A stretch of 64,000 bases of DNA from an uncultured Granulosicoccaceae bacterium (GTDB lineage: Bacteria; Pseudomonadota; Gammaproteobacteria; Granulosicoccales; Granulosicoccaceae), in assembly GCA_937930305.1 (NCBI GenBank), contig CALGLE010000013.1, positions 1-64,000 of the forward strand, written 5' to 3'. Positions 1 to 7,620 of the stretch are shown here, one piece after another. Position 1 is the stretch's first letter; each line of letters starts with the position of its first letter. The notes beneath the pieces were generated by a model. It saw only the letters and a list, made by a program, of their open reading frames with translations. It ran no database searches and was not told the DNA's origin. Position numbers and translations under genes: made by a program.

Positions 1-245
1 GAGTCATTGGTTTCTCTCTCTTCATTAATTTAGTCGTTAACGAAAAGAATAACCGATGGCTCGCCACTCTAAAACCGGTGAGCGGCTAAGCCAATTTACA
101 GAAAGGATTTTGCACTACCGATAAAAACGAGACAGAATTCATCTAAAAATATCTCTCTTTTATAACACTACCTGTGTATCAGATCATGAGTCAAGTCGGG
201 TGTATCGCAAAATGAGCTTAAACTAGATAACTCATTGAAAGAAGA
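1..245. other. intergenic edge region, possible outgoing gene start
   Basis: No complete gene lies here. Read on the minus strand, an ATG at 7-5 is preceded by a purine-rich stretch (revcomp of 10-20, GAGAGAG-like) at reasonable ribosome-binding distance. A minus-strand gene may therefore begin at 7 and leave the window. Only two codons are visible, so this cannot be tested here. The rest is AT-rich and shows no strong hairpin. Confidence 0.25.
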
Positions 246-1352
246 TTATCCAACCTCTTTAGCAATCGTCATATACGCATGCACATACCCCATGCCATGT
301 TCTGCTGGCGCAGCAGCCACCTGATCTTGATAGCGCTGGTAATACGCTTCGATGATTTCCACACGTTCTTGTCGCGACCGATCATTAGACAAAGCACCGG
401 CAAATACACTTTCATTCCAGCTTCGAATAGTTGGAATGTAGGCCTTGGCAAATTGCTCAGCATTGCCATGAGTTTTATAGTCTTCAGCAAAAGGGCAAGG
501 CACGACCGCTGTTTGAATACTTTCCAGCCTTAACCCAGCTTTGTACACTTCACTGCTTTTGTCGAGTAGCGGTTCGCTGAACTCATCCACGCTGTTGTAG
601 TACTGCGGTAGTGTCATCGCTTGATACTCTTGTTCGGTAATGACGCCATCGGATAAAAAAGATTGCCAGTTAGCGTTGAAGTTATCAAACATGTTAACCC
701 CACCGGTGTTGCCCAAGTATCTGTCCTGCTCATCTCGGCAAAAGTTAATAAACACCAATCGGCCGCCGGGTTTAAGTTCTCGCGCGCGTTGCAATAAAAT
801 GGTGGCCCAATCTTCGCGGCCTTGTTGTTCAAATGCTTTAAGCTCTTCACCCTCGGCCCCCACCATGTGAACATGGTTGCTTATATTTCGGGGCGATCCT
901 CGTAGCCAGTGCATTGCTGTGGCAGAAAAGCCTAGATGTAAGGAATTTTTTGGCAATATCGGTTGGTAGAACGATGACCCCGATTCAATCGCATGCACAT
1001 CGGGTAATTCAGGCAAGTAGGATTTGAATTGCGTTAAACCATGCAGGATGCCCACCAAGGCATTGAAATCGTTTCTAGCTTGATCGGCATACACAATTTG
1101 AATGTCGTTTTGATTCTTTTCTCGGCAGTGTTGCGTTACTGAACGCCAAAGATCCAGTGAGGTACCTCCGTCAGCACAGCCCATATCGGAGAAACTCCAA
1201 TGCTCATCACCCTGCGGTTCGATGTGGTCAATGGCCGACAACACTCTGGGGATGGACTGATCAATGACGTCTTTTGCGCCAATGGTAGCTAAAGAGTAAA
1301 GCCCTCCGGCTGACATCGTCACATTATCGGCTTGAACGGGGCGTTTGCTCAT
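246..1352 (-). CDS. SABATH-family SAM-dependent carboxyl methyltransferase
   Basis: This 368-residue protein looks like a bacterial member of the SABATH family, enzymes that methylate carboxyl groups or ring nitrogens of small molecules using S-adenosylmethionine. The SAM-binding motif DMGCADGG is at residues 56-63, where plant members have DLGCSSGPN. The second diagnostic block, FSATAMHWLRGSP (about 142-154), matches the plant SSYSLHWLSQAP block. A third block, ELKPGGRLVF, follows near residue 190. Length fits the family (350-390). There is no signal peptide, so it should be cytoplasmic. It is transcribed alone, with about 115 bases before the next upstream gene on the same strand. The family and fold are well supported; the substrate cannot be read from the sequence. 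Confidence 0.85.
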   Translation of the reverse strand: MSKRPVQADNVTMSAGGLYSLATIGAKDVIDQSIPRVLSAIDHIEPQGDEHWSFSDMGCADGGTSLDLWRSVTQHCREKNQNDIQIVYADQARNDFNALVGILHGLTQFKSYLPELPDVHAIESGSSFYQPILPKNSLHLGFSATAMHWLRGSPRNISNHVHMVGAEGEELKAFEQQGREDWATILLQRARELKPGGRLVFINFCRDEQDRYLGNTGGVNMFDNFNANWQSFLSDGVITEQEYQAMTLPQYYNSVDEFSEPLLDKSSEVYKAGLRLESIQTAVVPCPFAEDYKTHGNAEQFAKAYIPTIRSWNESVFAGALSNDRSRQERVEIIEAYYQRYQDQVAAAPAEHGMGYVHAYMTIAKEVG

Positions 1353-1467
1353 AATCGTATGCGCTTTCCGGTGGATAAAAAAAGGTGGAAAAGGTATCTG
1401 AATGGTTTAGGTTAAACCGACGATATCAGAAATGTCTAGTCTTAAAGAAGGCTTAAAGAGTAAGAAC

Positions 1468-2427
1468 TTAATTTTCATCCTTGGCGATCGATTCACGATG
1501 TGCGATGTAACTAATGGAAACAACCAACACTGTGCCTCCGAGCACAACGAATCCATCAATGGTTTCTGCAAACAATAACCACCCAAACAGCGTGGCCCAT
1601 AACAGTTGTAAAAAACTGACCGGCTGCAATACGGCGATGGGCGCTAAAGAGAATGCTCGAGTCATGGTGTAATGGCCAGCGGTTGCGAGCACCGCGGTCA
1701 GTGAAAGCAAAAGCACCTCTGTCAGATCAGGATTCACCCAGTTCAACAGGGCCGCAGGCAATAAAGTGAGTGAACATACGAGCGACAGCCCAGCGACAAT
1801 AACTGAGATGGGTTCTGTGCGAAGCAATTTTTTAGTGAGCAGCATGGAAATAGCGAATAAAGGTGCTGTCGCTAGCTGGGCAATTTGACCAATAGAAATG
1901 GTGGTAAAACCGGGCCGCAAAATGATGAAAACGCCCACCAGGCCAAAAAATATCGCAAGGATGCGCCGGGCATACAACTTTTCACCAAAAAACAGGGCCG
2001 CACCAATCGTCATGAGCACGGGCGTGAGATAACTCAATGCGGTGACTTCCGCGATGGGGATTCTGGCCATTGCGAAAAACCACAGCAGCACCCCCGCCCC
2101 ATGACAAACGCCTCGCACGGCTAAGGTTTTCCAGTCGTGAACGTGCAATTCGCCTTTGTACAGACGAAAGAAAATGGGCGCTAGTAACAGTGTGCCCACG
2201 ACATAGCGTATGAAGGCGGCTTCAGCGGCCGGTATTCGCGTACCGATATAGCGCACCACAATCGTAACACCGACAAAGCAAAATCCAGTCAACACCATCC
2301 ATAGAATTCCTCGGGTACTGTCTTTGGCAAGCAGCCGCTGAGCATTCACTGATGGGTGTGGCCAGTTTTTAATTAGAAGCGCCAATGAATCTTTGGGTGA
2401 GGTAGTGTGCAACCCCATCTTCAGCAT
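1468..2427 (-). CDS. EamA/DMT-family inner-membrane transporter
   Basis: This protein of up to 319 residues has about ten hydrophobic segments in two repeats, the layout of EamA drug/metabolite exporters. Recognisable segments include GILWMVLTGFCFVGVTIVV near residue 40 and the internal-repeat helix FFGLVGVFIILRPG near 160-175. Members export amino acids, metabolites or toxic compounds; the substrate here is unknown. The annotated ATG overlaps the end of the upstream HAD gene by 59 bases. The first 35 or so residues are hydrophilic and atypical, so the true start may be a downstream non-ATG codon just before the first membrane helix. The two genes are probably co-transcribed. Confidence 0.85.
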   Translation of the reverse strand: MLKMGLHTTSPKDSLALLIKNWPHPSVNAQRLLAKDSTRGILWMVLTGFCFVGVTIVVRYIGTRIPAAEAAFIRYVVGTLLLAPIFFRLYKGELHVHDWKTLAVRGVCHGAGVLLWFFAMARIPIAEVTALSYLTPVLMTIGAALFFGEKLYARRILAIFFGLVGVFIILRPGFTTISIGQIAQLATAPLFAISMLLTKKLLRTEPISVIVAGLSLVCSLTLLPAALLNWVNPDLTEVLLLSLTAVLATAGHYTMTRAFSLAPIAVLQPVSFLQLLWATLFGWLLFAETIDGFVVLGGTVLVVSISYIAHRESIAKDEN

Positions 2428-3172
2428 GACTTAAAGTGTGCGCCGTGGATAAGGCTTTTAGTTTAGCGACCGCATTGCCCATAGCCACGGATTCACCGGC
2501 CCATTGAAACATCGGCATATCGTTAAAGTTGTCACCGAATGCGATGGTACGATTTGATGCAAACCCAAGTCTTGTTGCCACCTTCTCAAGCGCGGTGCCT
2601 TTATTGACTCCAGTGGCTGTAATTTCGACAAAAGGTACCCCTGATGAAGCAATTTCAAATTCATTATTGAATAGCTTATCTAGTGATGTGGCTAATTCTT
2701 CACCCTTTTGCTCCGGCGTTCGAACAAACAGTTTAATAATATCCATGTCACCTAATTGCTCATGACGGCCGCCCTGCTCTAGCGTATGAGCGCCACCGGC
2801 TTCGTCAATAAATTTATCCTCGTAGTTGAGCCCATTGACAGTTTCCCATCCAAAACTGGCACTGGGAAGATGAGTCAAAACGATTCGCCGAATCTCAATA
2901 GAATTTGAGGTAGACAACTTGTTGGCCCATAGGATGGTTCCACTGTCTCGATCGTATTCATATGCTCCGTTTGAACACAACATATGGATACCATCCGGCA
3001 TAGACGTTAATCTTGGTACCGATGAGTGCGAACTTCGACCGGTTACAATGACGATGCGATGACCCAGCTTGGCCACGTCATGCATTGTGCTCAAGGTTCG
3101 CTCTGAAATCTGATGATCTGTGTGAAACAGGGTACCGTCCAGATCAACCGCAATGAGCCAATTCTCTGGCAA
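2369..3172 (-). CDS. HAD-superfamily phosphatase, Cof-like (class IIB)
   Basis: This 267-residue cytoplasmic hydrolase carries the HAD nucleophile motif DLDGT at residues 10-14 (D10 nucleophile, D12 acid/base), the TGRSS motif near 45, and the metal-binding motif GDNFNDMPMF near 215-225. The order and the cap inserted between motifs II and III are those of Cof-type sugar phosphatases. Such enzymes dephosphorylate sugar phosphates, FMN or pyridoxal phosphate, and substrate cannot be predicted from motifs. The 3' end overlaps the EamA transporter gene by 59 bases, suggesting a two-gene operon. Length is typical for the family. Confidence 0.85.
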   Translation of the reverse strand: MPENWLIAVDLDGTLFHTDHQISERTLSTMHDVAKLGHRIVIVTGRSSHSSVPRLTSMPDGIHMLCSNGAYEYDRDSGTILWANKLSTSNSIEIRRIVLTHLPSASFGWETVNGLNYEDKFIDEAGGAHTLEQGGRHEQLGDMDIIKLFVRTPEQKGEELATSLDKLFNNEFEIASSGVPFVEITATGVNKGTALEKVATRLGFASNRTIAFGDNFNDMPMFQWAGESVAMGNAVAKLKALSTAHTLSHAEDGVAHYLTQRFIGASN

Positions 3173-3300
3173 CTGATATTCTCCAAGTTGAGTTTGATGA
3201 ACAAAAGACTATCGCTTCTACATACGGTTTGGAGAATGGATATCGACACCGATGAGGCGAATCAGTACGCAAGAAACGCCAAATAAAATAAGTGAGTTTA

Positions 3301-4266
3301 TCAATCATCCAATTCTGACCGATCAAGCACAAGTGGTATCGTTTGGCGGCGCGATAAATACGCCCAGATATCTCGTGTCAGCGGATTGGATGATAGTTTA
3401 TTTCGGCTCAAACGAATGTCCAATGGTATCGACCAACTGGGATTCTCAAGCTGACAGAGTAAACCTGCATTGATATCAGGTGCCACCAAACTGTGTGGTA
3501 ACCAAGCCAGCCCCAAACCATCACGTGCACGAATTCTCAACGCACCCGCCATAGAATTCTCATAGACCGTGCGTAATTTTCGAGTGGATAGTGCAGATTG
3601 GATAGAAGGCTTTATCACCGTGGCTAGATAGGCATCCTGGCCGTAGTTCAAAAACGGAAGTTCCACACTGGCATCATCTAAATCAAACAACGGTTTGCCG
3701 TCGTTGCGAGGTTTACACACGGGCACTAGCACATCGCTGCCAATGCTGATGGATTCCAATGGGGGTAAGGGCTTGTCTAATTGAGCAAAACGCTCAACCG
3801 GTTCACCCTGCTCTTTAGCTTGATAGGCAATCACATAGTCAACGTGTCCATCGCATAAGTCTCGCAAGCAATTGGGTAAGTCATCCGCTCTAAGTCTGGA
3901 CAATATCGGCTTATAAGCCTCTTCAAATGCTTGCAACCATTTGGGGTAAAAACGCCATCCAATGGAATGCTGGGCGCCGAATGTAACGATGTACTGATCG
4001 GGCACGGACTGCGCATCAAGAATCTGCTGCCGCTCGGAATCTAAACGACTGATGGCTTGTTCAGCGGCCTCCAGAATTTGTTTACCCGCATCGGTTAAAC
4101 AGACCGGTTGATGCGCGCGATCCACCAACGTTACACCCGCCCAGGATTCTAATGCCCGAATACGCCGACTTAAAGTGGGTTGACTGACGTTGCTCATCAC
4201 GGCCGCTTGACTGAAGTTGGCGGTCTTCGCCAAGTGCGTCAAATCACGAAACCAGTTCAGATCCAT
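3301..4266 (-). CDS. LysR-type regulator, likely controlling the divergent cuyA gene
   Basis: This 321-residue protein has a LysR N-terminal helix-turn-helix (residues about 1-60, with SQAAVMSNVSQPTLSRRIRALE) followed by a periplasmic-binding-protein-like effector domain. It is divergent from the CuyA-like gene at 4370, with 103 bases between the start codons. That is the classic layout of a LysR protein regulating both itself and its neighbour. In known cysteate-utilisation loci a LysR regulator called CuyR sits beside cuyA, so this may be the equivalent, but that role is inferred from position only. Confidence 0.88.
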   Translation of the reverse strand: MDLNWFRDLTHLAKTANFSQAAVMSNVSQPTLSRRIRALESWAGVTLVDRAHQPVCLTDAGKQILEAAEQAISRLDSERQQILDAQSVPDQYIVTFGAQHSIGWRFYPKWLQAFEEAYKPILSRLRADDLPNCLRDLCDGHVDYVIAYQAKEQGEPVERFAQLDKPLPPLESISIGSDVLVPVCKPRNDGKPLFDLDDASVELPFLNYGQDAYLATVIKPSIQSALSTRKLRTVYENSMAGALRIRARDGLGLAWLPHSLVAPDINAGLLCQLENPSWSIPLDIRLSRNKLSSNPLTRDIWAYLSRRQTIPLVLDRSELDD

Positions 4267-4369
4267 TTACAGTTATACGAAATTTGCATAATGCTATTGA
4301 AACATATCATTGGATTAAAATCGACAGAAGCCGCAACATGACAGCCATTAAATAAGCCCTGCGCCTGCT

Positions 4370-5404
4370 ATGACGAGCGAACAAGACCAAGCCACAATTC
4401 CTGATTTCAGCCAGTTCGCTACCGTGCCTCTTTGCCACCGGCCCACCCCTATAGAGCCGATGACCCGGCTTTCTGAGCATCTGGGTGGTCCCAATCTGTA
4501 CATCAAGCGTGACGACTGCACCGGTCTGGCATCCGGAGGCAATAAGACCCGAAAGCTGGAGTTTTTGCTGGGCGAAGCCCTGGCTGAGAACGCCGATATG
4601 CTAGTGACGCAAGGAGCTGTACAGTCCAACCATGTGCGCCAAACAGCGGCTGCGGCCTGTCATGCCGGACTCAAATGTCATGCTTTGCTGGAGCGGCGGG
4701 TTGATGGACAACCACCAGAATACGAGCAAAGTGGTAACGTTTTATTAGATAAATTGTTCGGTGCCACATACGAATATCGCCCCAGTGGTCTCGATATGAA
4801 CGCCGAAGCACAAACCGTATGTGACCAGCTAAAAGCCCAAGGCCACAAGCCCTACTTCATCCCAGGTGGCGGTTCGAATTCGACGGGCGCCTTAGGTTAC
4901 GCGCTGTGTGCGGCAGAAATTCAAGAGCAGAATCGCCACTCAGACACCCCAGCCAATTGGTTGGTTATGGGCACAGGCAGCACTGGAACACAAGCCGGTT
5001 TGTTAGCAGGATTCGCCGCTTGTCGCAGCAACCTACCGGTGCTGGGAGTGAGCGTTCGGCAACCCAGAGAAAAGCAAATCGCTGCCGTTCATGCGCTTAC
5101 TGTCGCAACAGCACGGCGTTTGGGCGTGCAGAAATTTGATGTTAACCAAGTTATTGTGGATGATGAGTACGTTGGCGAAGGCTATGGAATGCCAGCTGCG
5201 TCTACGGTTGAAGCAATTTCATTAACGGCCCGATTAGAAGGCATATTGCTTGACCCCGTCTATTCAGGTAAAGGCATGGCAGGACTGATTGGCAACGTGC
5301 GTAAAGGGTTTTTTAAACCTTCCGACAATGTCCTGTTTTTACACACTGGTGGCTCGGCGGCGCTGTTCGCGTACGAAAGCGTTTTGCTTAAAGCCATGAG
5401 CTAA
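4370..5404 (+). CDS. cuyA: PLP-dependent L-cysteate sulfo-lyase-like enzyme (CuyA clade)
   Basis: This 344-residue fold-type II PLP enzyme belongs to the D-cysteine desulfhydrase/ACC deaminase/cysteate sulfo-lyase group. The PLP lysine is K59 in GGNKTRKLEFLL and the substrate-anchoring block QSNHVRQ is at 85-91. Three blocks favour CuyA over E. coli DcyD: GGNKTRK rather than GGNKLRK, PGGGSNSTGALGY rather than PVGGSNALGALGY, and YVGEGYG rather than YFAPGYG. These comparisons are from remembered family sequences. CuyA cleaves L-cysteate to pyruvate, ammonia and sulfite. The gene leads an apparent operon with a betaine-type ABC importer and is divergent from a LysR gene. No sulfite exporter or oxidase is visible. 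D-cysteine desulfhydrase activity remains possible. Confidence 0.72.
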   Translation: MTSEQDQATIPDFSQFATVPLCHRPTPIEPMTRLSEHLGGPNLYIKRDDCTGLASGGNKTRKLEFLLGEALAENADMLVTQGAVQSNHVRQTAAAACHAGLKCHALLERRVDGQPPEYEQSGNVLLDKLFGATYEYRPSGLDMNAEAQTVCDQLKAQGHKPYFIPGGGSNSTGALGYALCAAEIQEQNRHSDTPANWLVMGTGSTGTQAGLLAGFAACRSNLPVLGVSVRQPREKQIAAVHALTVATARRLGVQKFDVNQVIVDDEYVGEGYGMPAASTVEAISLTARLEGILLDPVYSGKGMAGLIGNVRKGFFKPSDNVLFLHTGGSAALFAYESVLLKAMS

Positions 5405-5405
5405 T

Positions 5406-5429
5406 CCAACCGGTTAAAGAAACGGTTGG
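5406..5429 (+). terminator. short hairpin after cuyA
   Basis: Seven-base perfect arms (CCAACCG at 5406-5412, CGGTTGG at 5423-5429) lie immediately after the cuyA stop. No T-tract follows. It could be a weak attenuator or a processing site between cuyA and the binding-protein gene rather than a full terminator. Confidence 0.4.
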
Positions 5430-5475
5430 CAACCACACCGTATCGAATAATCACGACGAAGAGGAAACAAACCAA

Positions 5476-6441
5476 ATGAAACACTTTTACAAACCTGCAT
5501 TGGCGGCCGTTGCGCTGTCTCTTGCAACAGTTCCTGCCAGTGCTGCAGAGAAAGTTAACATCGGTGTGCCTTCCTGGACAGGTGCACAAGCGATCGCAAA
5601 CTTGCTAGCCGCAGTGGTTGAAACCAAAATCGGTGGTCAAGCTGAACTGGTGCCTGGGAATAACGCCACCATCTTCCAAGCCATGGATCAAGGCAAAGGC
5701 GATATCGATGTGCACCCAGATGTTTGGTTGCCGAACCAAGAGAGTTTCACCAAAAAGTACGTTGATGGCGCGGGTACGGTGCAACTATCTGGTAACCCCT
5801 ACGAAGGTAATCAAGGGTTTTGTGTGTCCAAAGATTTTGCCGGTGAAATGAATATCACCGATATCGCTGACTTAGGTCGTCCCGATGTGGCTGAGAAAAT
5901 GGACAGTGATGGAAACGGCAAAGGTGAAATGTGGATCGGTGCACCTGGCTGGGCTTCAGCAAATGTTAATGAAGTAAAGGTTCGTGACTATGGCCTGATG
6001 GATTTTATTGAACCAGTGCGAGCCGATGAAAGTGTCAAAACTGCACGCGTTAAAGACTCCATAACGAAAGGCGAAGGTTATGCCTTCTATTGCTATAAGC
6101 CGCACGCAATTTGGTTCATGTTCGATGTTGAAATGCTGTCTGAACCTACTTACGATCCGGCCAAATACGTCATGGTGCAACCGTCAGATTCTGATAAATG
6201 GTTTGAGGAATCCAAGGTAGAGACCAAAGATGCGTTGAAGCAAGTGCAAATCGCTTGGTCGAAATCTCTCGCTGATCGCTCTCCTGCTATTGCAGAATTT
6301 TTCAATAACTTTGCGCTAACGGCTGAAGACGTCAGTGGCTTTGCTTTCGAAATATCAGGCAATGGTCGAGACCCGGCTGAAGTCGCGGCGGAATGGATAG
6401 AGAATAACTCTGATCGTGTTGATGGCTGGTTGGGTCTATAA
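5476..6441 (+). CDS. ABC importer periplasmic binding protein, glycine betaine (OpuAC/ProX) family
   Basis: This 321-residue protein has a Sec signal peptide, MKHFYKPALAAVALSLATVPASA, cleaved after about residue 23. The mature domain fits the OpuAC family: it begins with VNIGVPSWTGAQAIANLL, includes GKGDIDVHPDVWLPNQ, and carries several tryptophans of the kind that form the quaternary-amine cage. It is followed by the cognate ATPase (6532) and permease (7617) genes. A strong hairpin in the 90-base gap would allow higher expression of the binding protein than the membrane parts, as is usual. The family transports glycine betaine, choline, proline betaine or related osmolytes. The cuyA neighbour raises the alternative that the ligand is a sulfonate. 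An RBS (GAAGAGGAA) precedes the ATG. Confidence 0.88.
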   Translation: MKHFYKPALAAVALSLATVPASAAEKVNIGVPSWTGAQAIANLLAAVVETKIGGQAELVPGNNATIFQAMDQGKGDIDVHPDVWLPNQESFTKKYVDGAGTVQLSGNPYEGNQGFCVSKDFAGEMNITDIADLGRPDVAEKMDSDGNGKGEMWIGAPGWASANVNEVKVRDYGLMDFIEPVRADESVKTARVKDSITKGEGYAFYCYKPHAIWFMFDVEMLSEPTYDPAKYVMVQPSDSDKWFEESKVETKDALKQVQIAWSKSLADRSPAIAEFFNNFALTAEDVSGFAFEISGNGRDPAEVAAEWIENNSDRVDGWLGL

Positions 6442-6465
6442 ACCTAGGTAGAGCGCTATCTATGA

Positions 6466-6498
6466 CTTAAGCGACGGTGTTTGCCACCGTCGCTTAAG
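6466..6498 (+). terminator. intra-operon hairpin between binding-protein and ATPase genes
   Basis: A perfect 14-base inverted repeat (6466-6479 and 6485-6498) with a 5-base loop is followed by AGTTTCTTTCC. It lies 25 bases after the binding-protein stop and before the ATPase start. It probably acts as a partial terminator and 3' mRNA stabiliser, giving more binding protein than transporter core. Confidence 0.75.
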
Positions 6499-6531
6499 AG
6501 TTTCTTTCCACTAACGTAAAAGATTCTCAAC

Positions 6532-7620
6532 GTGTCTTCCTCACCAGGCCCAACAGCTACAGCAACCCCAGGATCAACGGTTATCGAACTATCGAATGTT
6601 TGGAAAATATTCGGTAACAACCCTCAAAAAGCACTGGAAGCGGTACAGAAAGACGACTTACCAAAGGCCGAAGTACTAGAAAAATTCAACGCTGTCGTTG
6701 GGGTTGCCGATGTCTCACTAGACATTAAGCGCGGCGAAATTTTTTGCATCATGGGGCTGTCTGGCAGCGGCAAGTCCACTTTGGTTCGCCACTTCAATCG
6801 TCTGCTCGAACCTACGGCTGGAAAAATACTCATTGAAGGCATTGATGTTATGGGCCTTGGCCAAGCAGCGCTGCGAACCTTTAGAAATCAAAAAATCGGC
6901 ATGGTGTTTCAAAACTTTGCCTTGCTGCCACATCGATCCGTTCTCGACAACGTAGCGATGCCGTTAGAGATTCGGCAAATCAGCAAAAACGATCGCATGC
7001 GTCAGGCGGCAGCAATATTAGAAATTGTGGAGCTCAGTGCTTGGGGCAGTAAGTTTGCTCATGAACTGTCTGGCGGTATGCAGCAACGCGTGGGCCTGGC
7101 CAGAGCGTTGGCGGCAAATCCTGATGTTCTGTTGATGGATGAACCCTTTAGCGCGTTAGATCCTTTAATACGGCGACAACTGCAAGACGAGTTTCTTAGG
7201 CTTTCAAACATATTGAAAAAAACGACTGTGTTCATCACACACGATTTGGATGAGGCGGTACGAATCGGTCACCGCATTGCCATTATGCGAGACGGGCGTG
7301 TTGTTCAAATAGGCACAGCGGAGGATATCGTCATGCACCCAGCGGATGACTACGTGGCCGAATTTGTCGCGGGTATTTCTCGGTTAAAGGTGGTGCATGC
7401 CCATGCAGTGATGCAAGGCATTGAAGAATATGTGGCCAATCACCCAGCATTACCGGAAGACGCCCCGAGCGTTGATGAAGGCGAAACTTTAAGTAAAATT
7501 ATTGCTGTGGCTATCGATACCGATTCCCCGATTAAGGTCATTGATGACGGTAAGATTGTCGGTGTCATCACCCGAGAGGCCATACTCAAAACGGTTGTTG
7601 AAGGGACGGAGATGTCATGA
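6532..7620 (+). CDS. ABC importer ATPase, ProV/OpuAA-like
   Basis: This 362-residue ATPase starts with GTG. Walker A GLSGSGKST is at 75-83, the signature LSGGMQQRVGLARAL is near 180, Walker B LLMDEPFSALDP follows, and the switch histidine lies in FITHDLDEA. The extended N-terminus before Walker A (IELSNVWKIFGNNPQKALE) and a C-terminal CBS-like segment (about 290-362) are ProV/OpuAA hallmarks; tandem CBS domains in OpuA sense ionic strength. Only one clear CBS unit appears here. The stop overlaps the permease start in an ATGA junction, showing translational coupling. It energises import of the ligand bound by the 5476 product. Confidence 0.9.
   Translation: MSSSPGPTATATPGSTVIELSNVWKIFGNNPQKALEAVQKDDLPKAEVLEKFNAVVGVADVSLDIKRGEIFCIMGLSGSGKSTLVRHFNRLLEPTAGKILIEGIDVMGLGQAALRTFRNQKIGMVFQNFALLPHRSVLDNVAMPLEIRQISKNDRMRQAAAILEIVELSAWGSKFAHELSGGMQQRVGLARALAANPDVLLMDEPFSALDPLIRRQLQDEFLRLSNILKKTTVFITHDLDEAVRIGHRIAIMRDGRVVQIGTAEDIVMHPADDYVAEFVAGISRLKVVHAHAVMQGIEEYVANHPALPEDAPSVDEGETLSKIIAVAIDTDSPIKVIDDGKIVGVITREAILKTVVEGTEMS

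Noticed and set aside
4370-5404. ACC deaminase call for the PLP enzyme
   Set aside because: The distinguishing blocks agree with cysteate sulfo-lyase/desulfhydrase types better than with ACC deaminase, so this label was not used.
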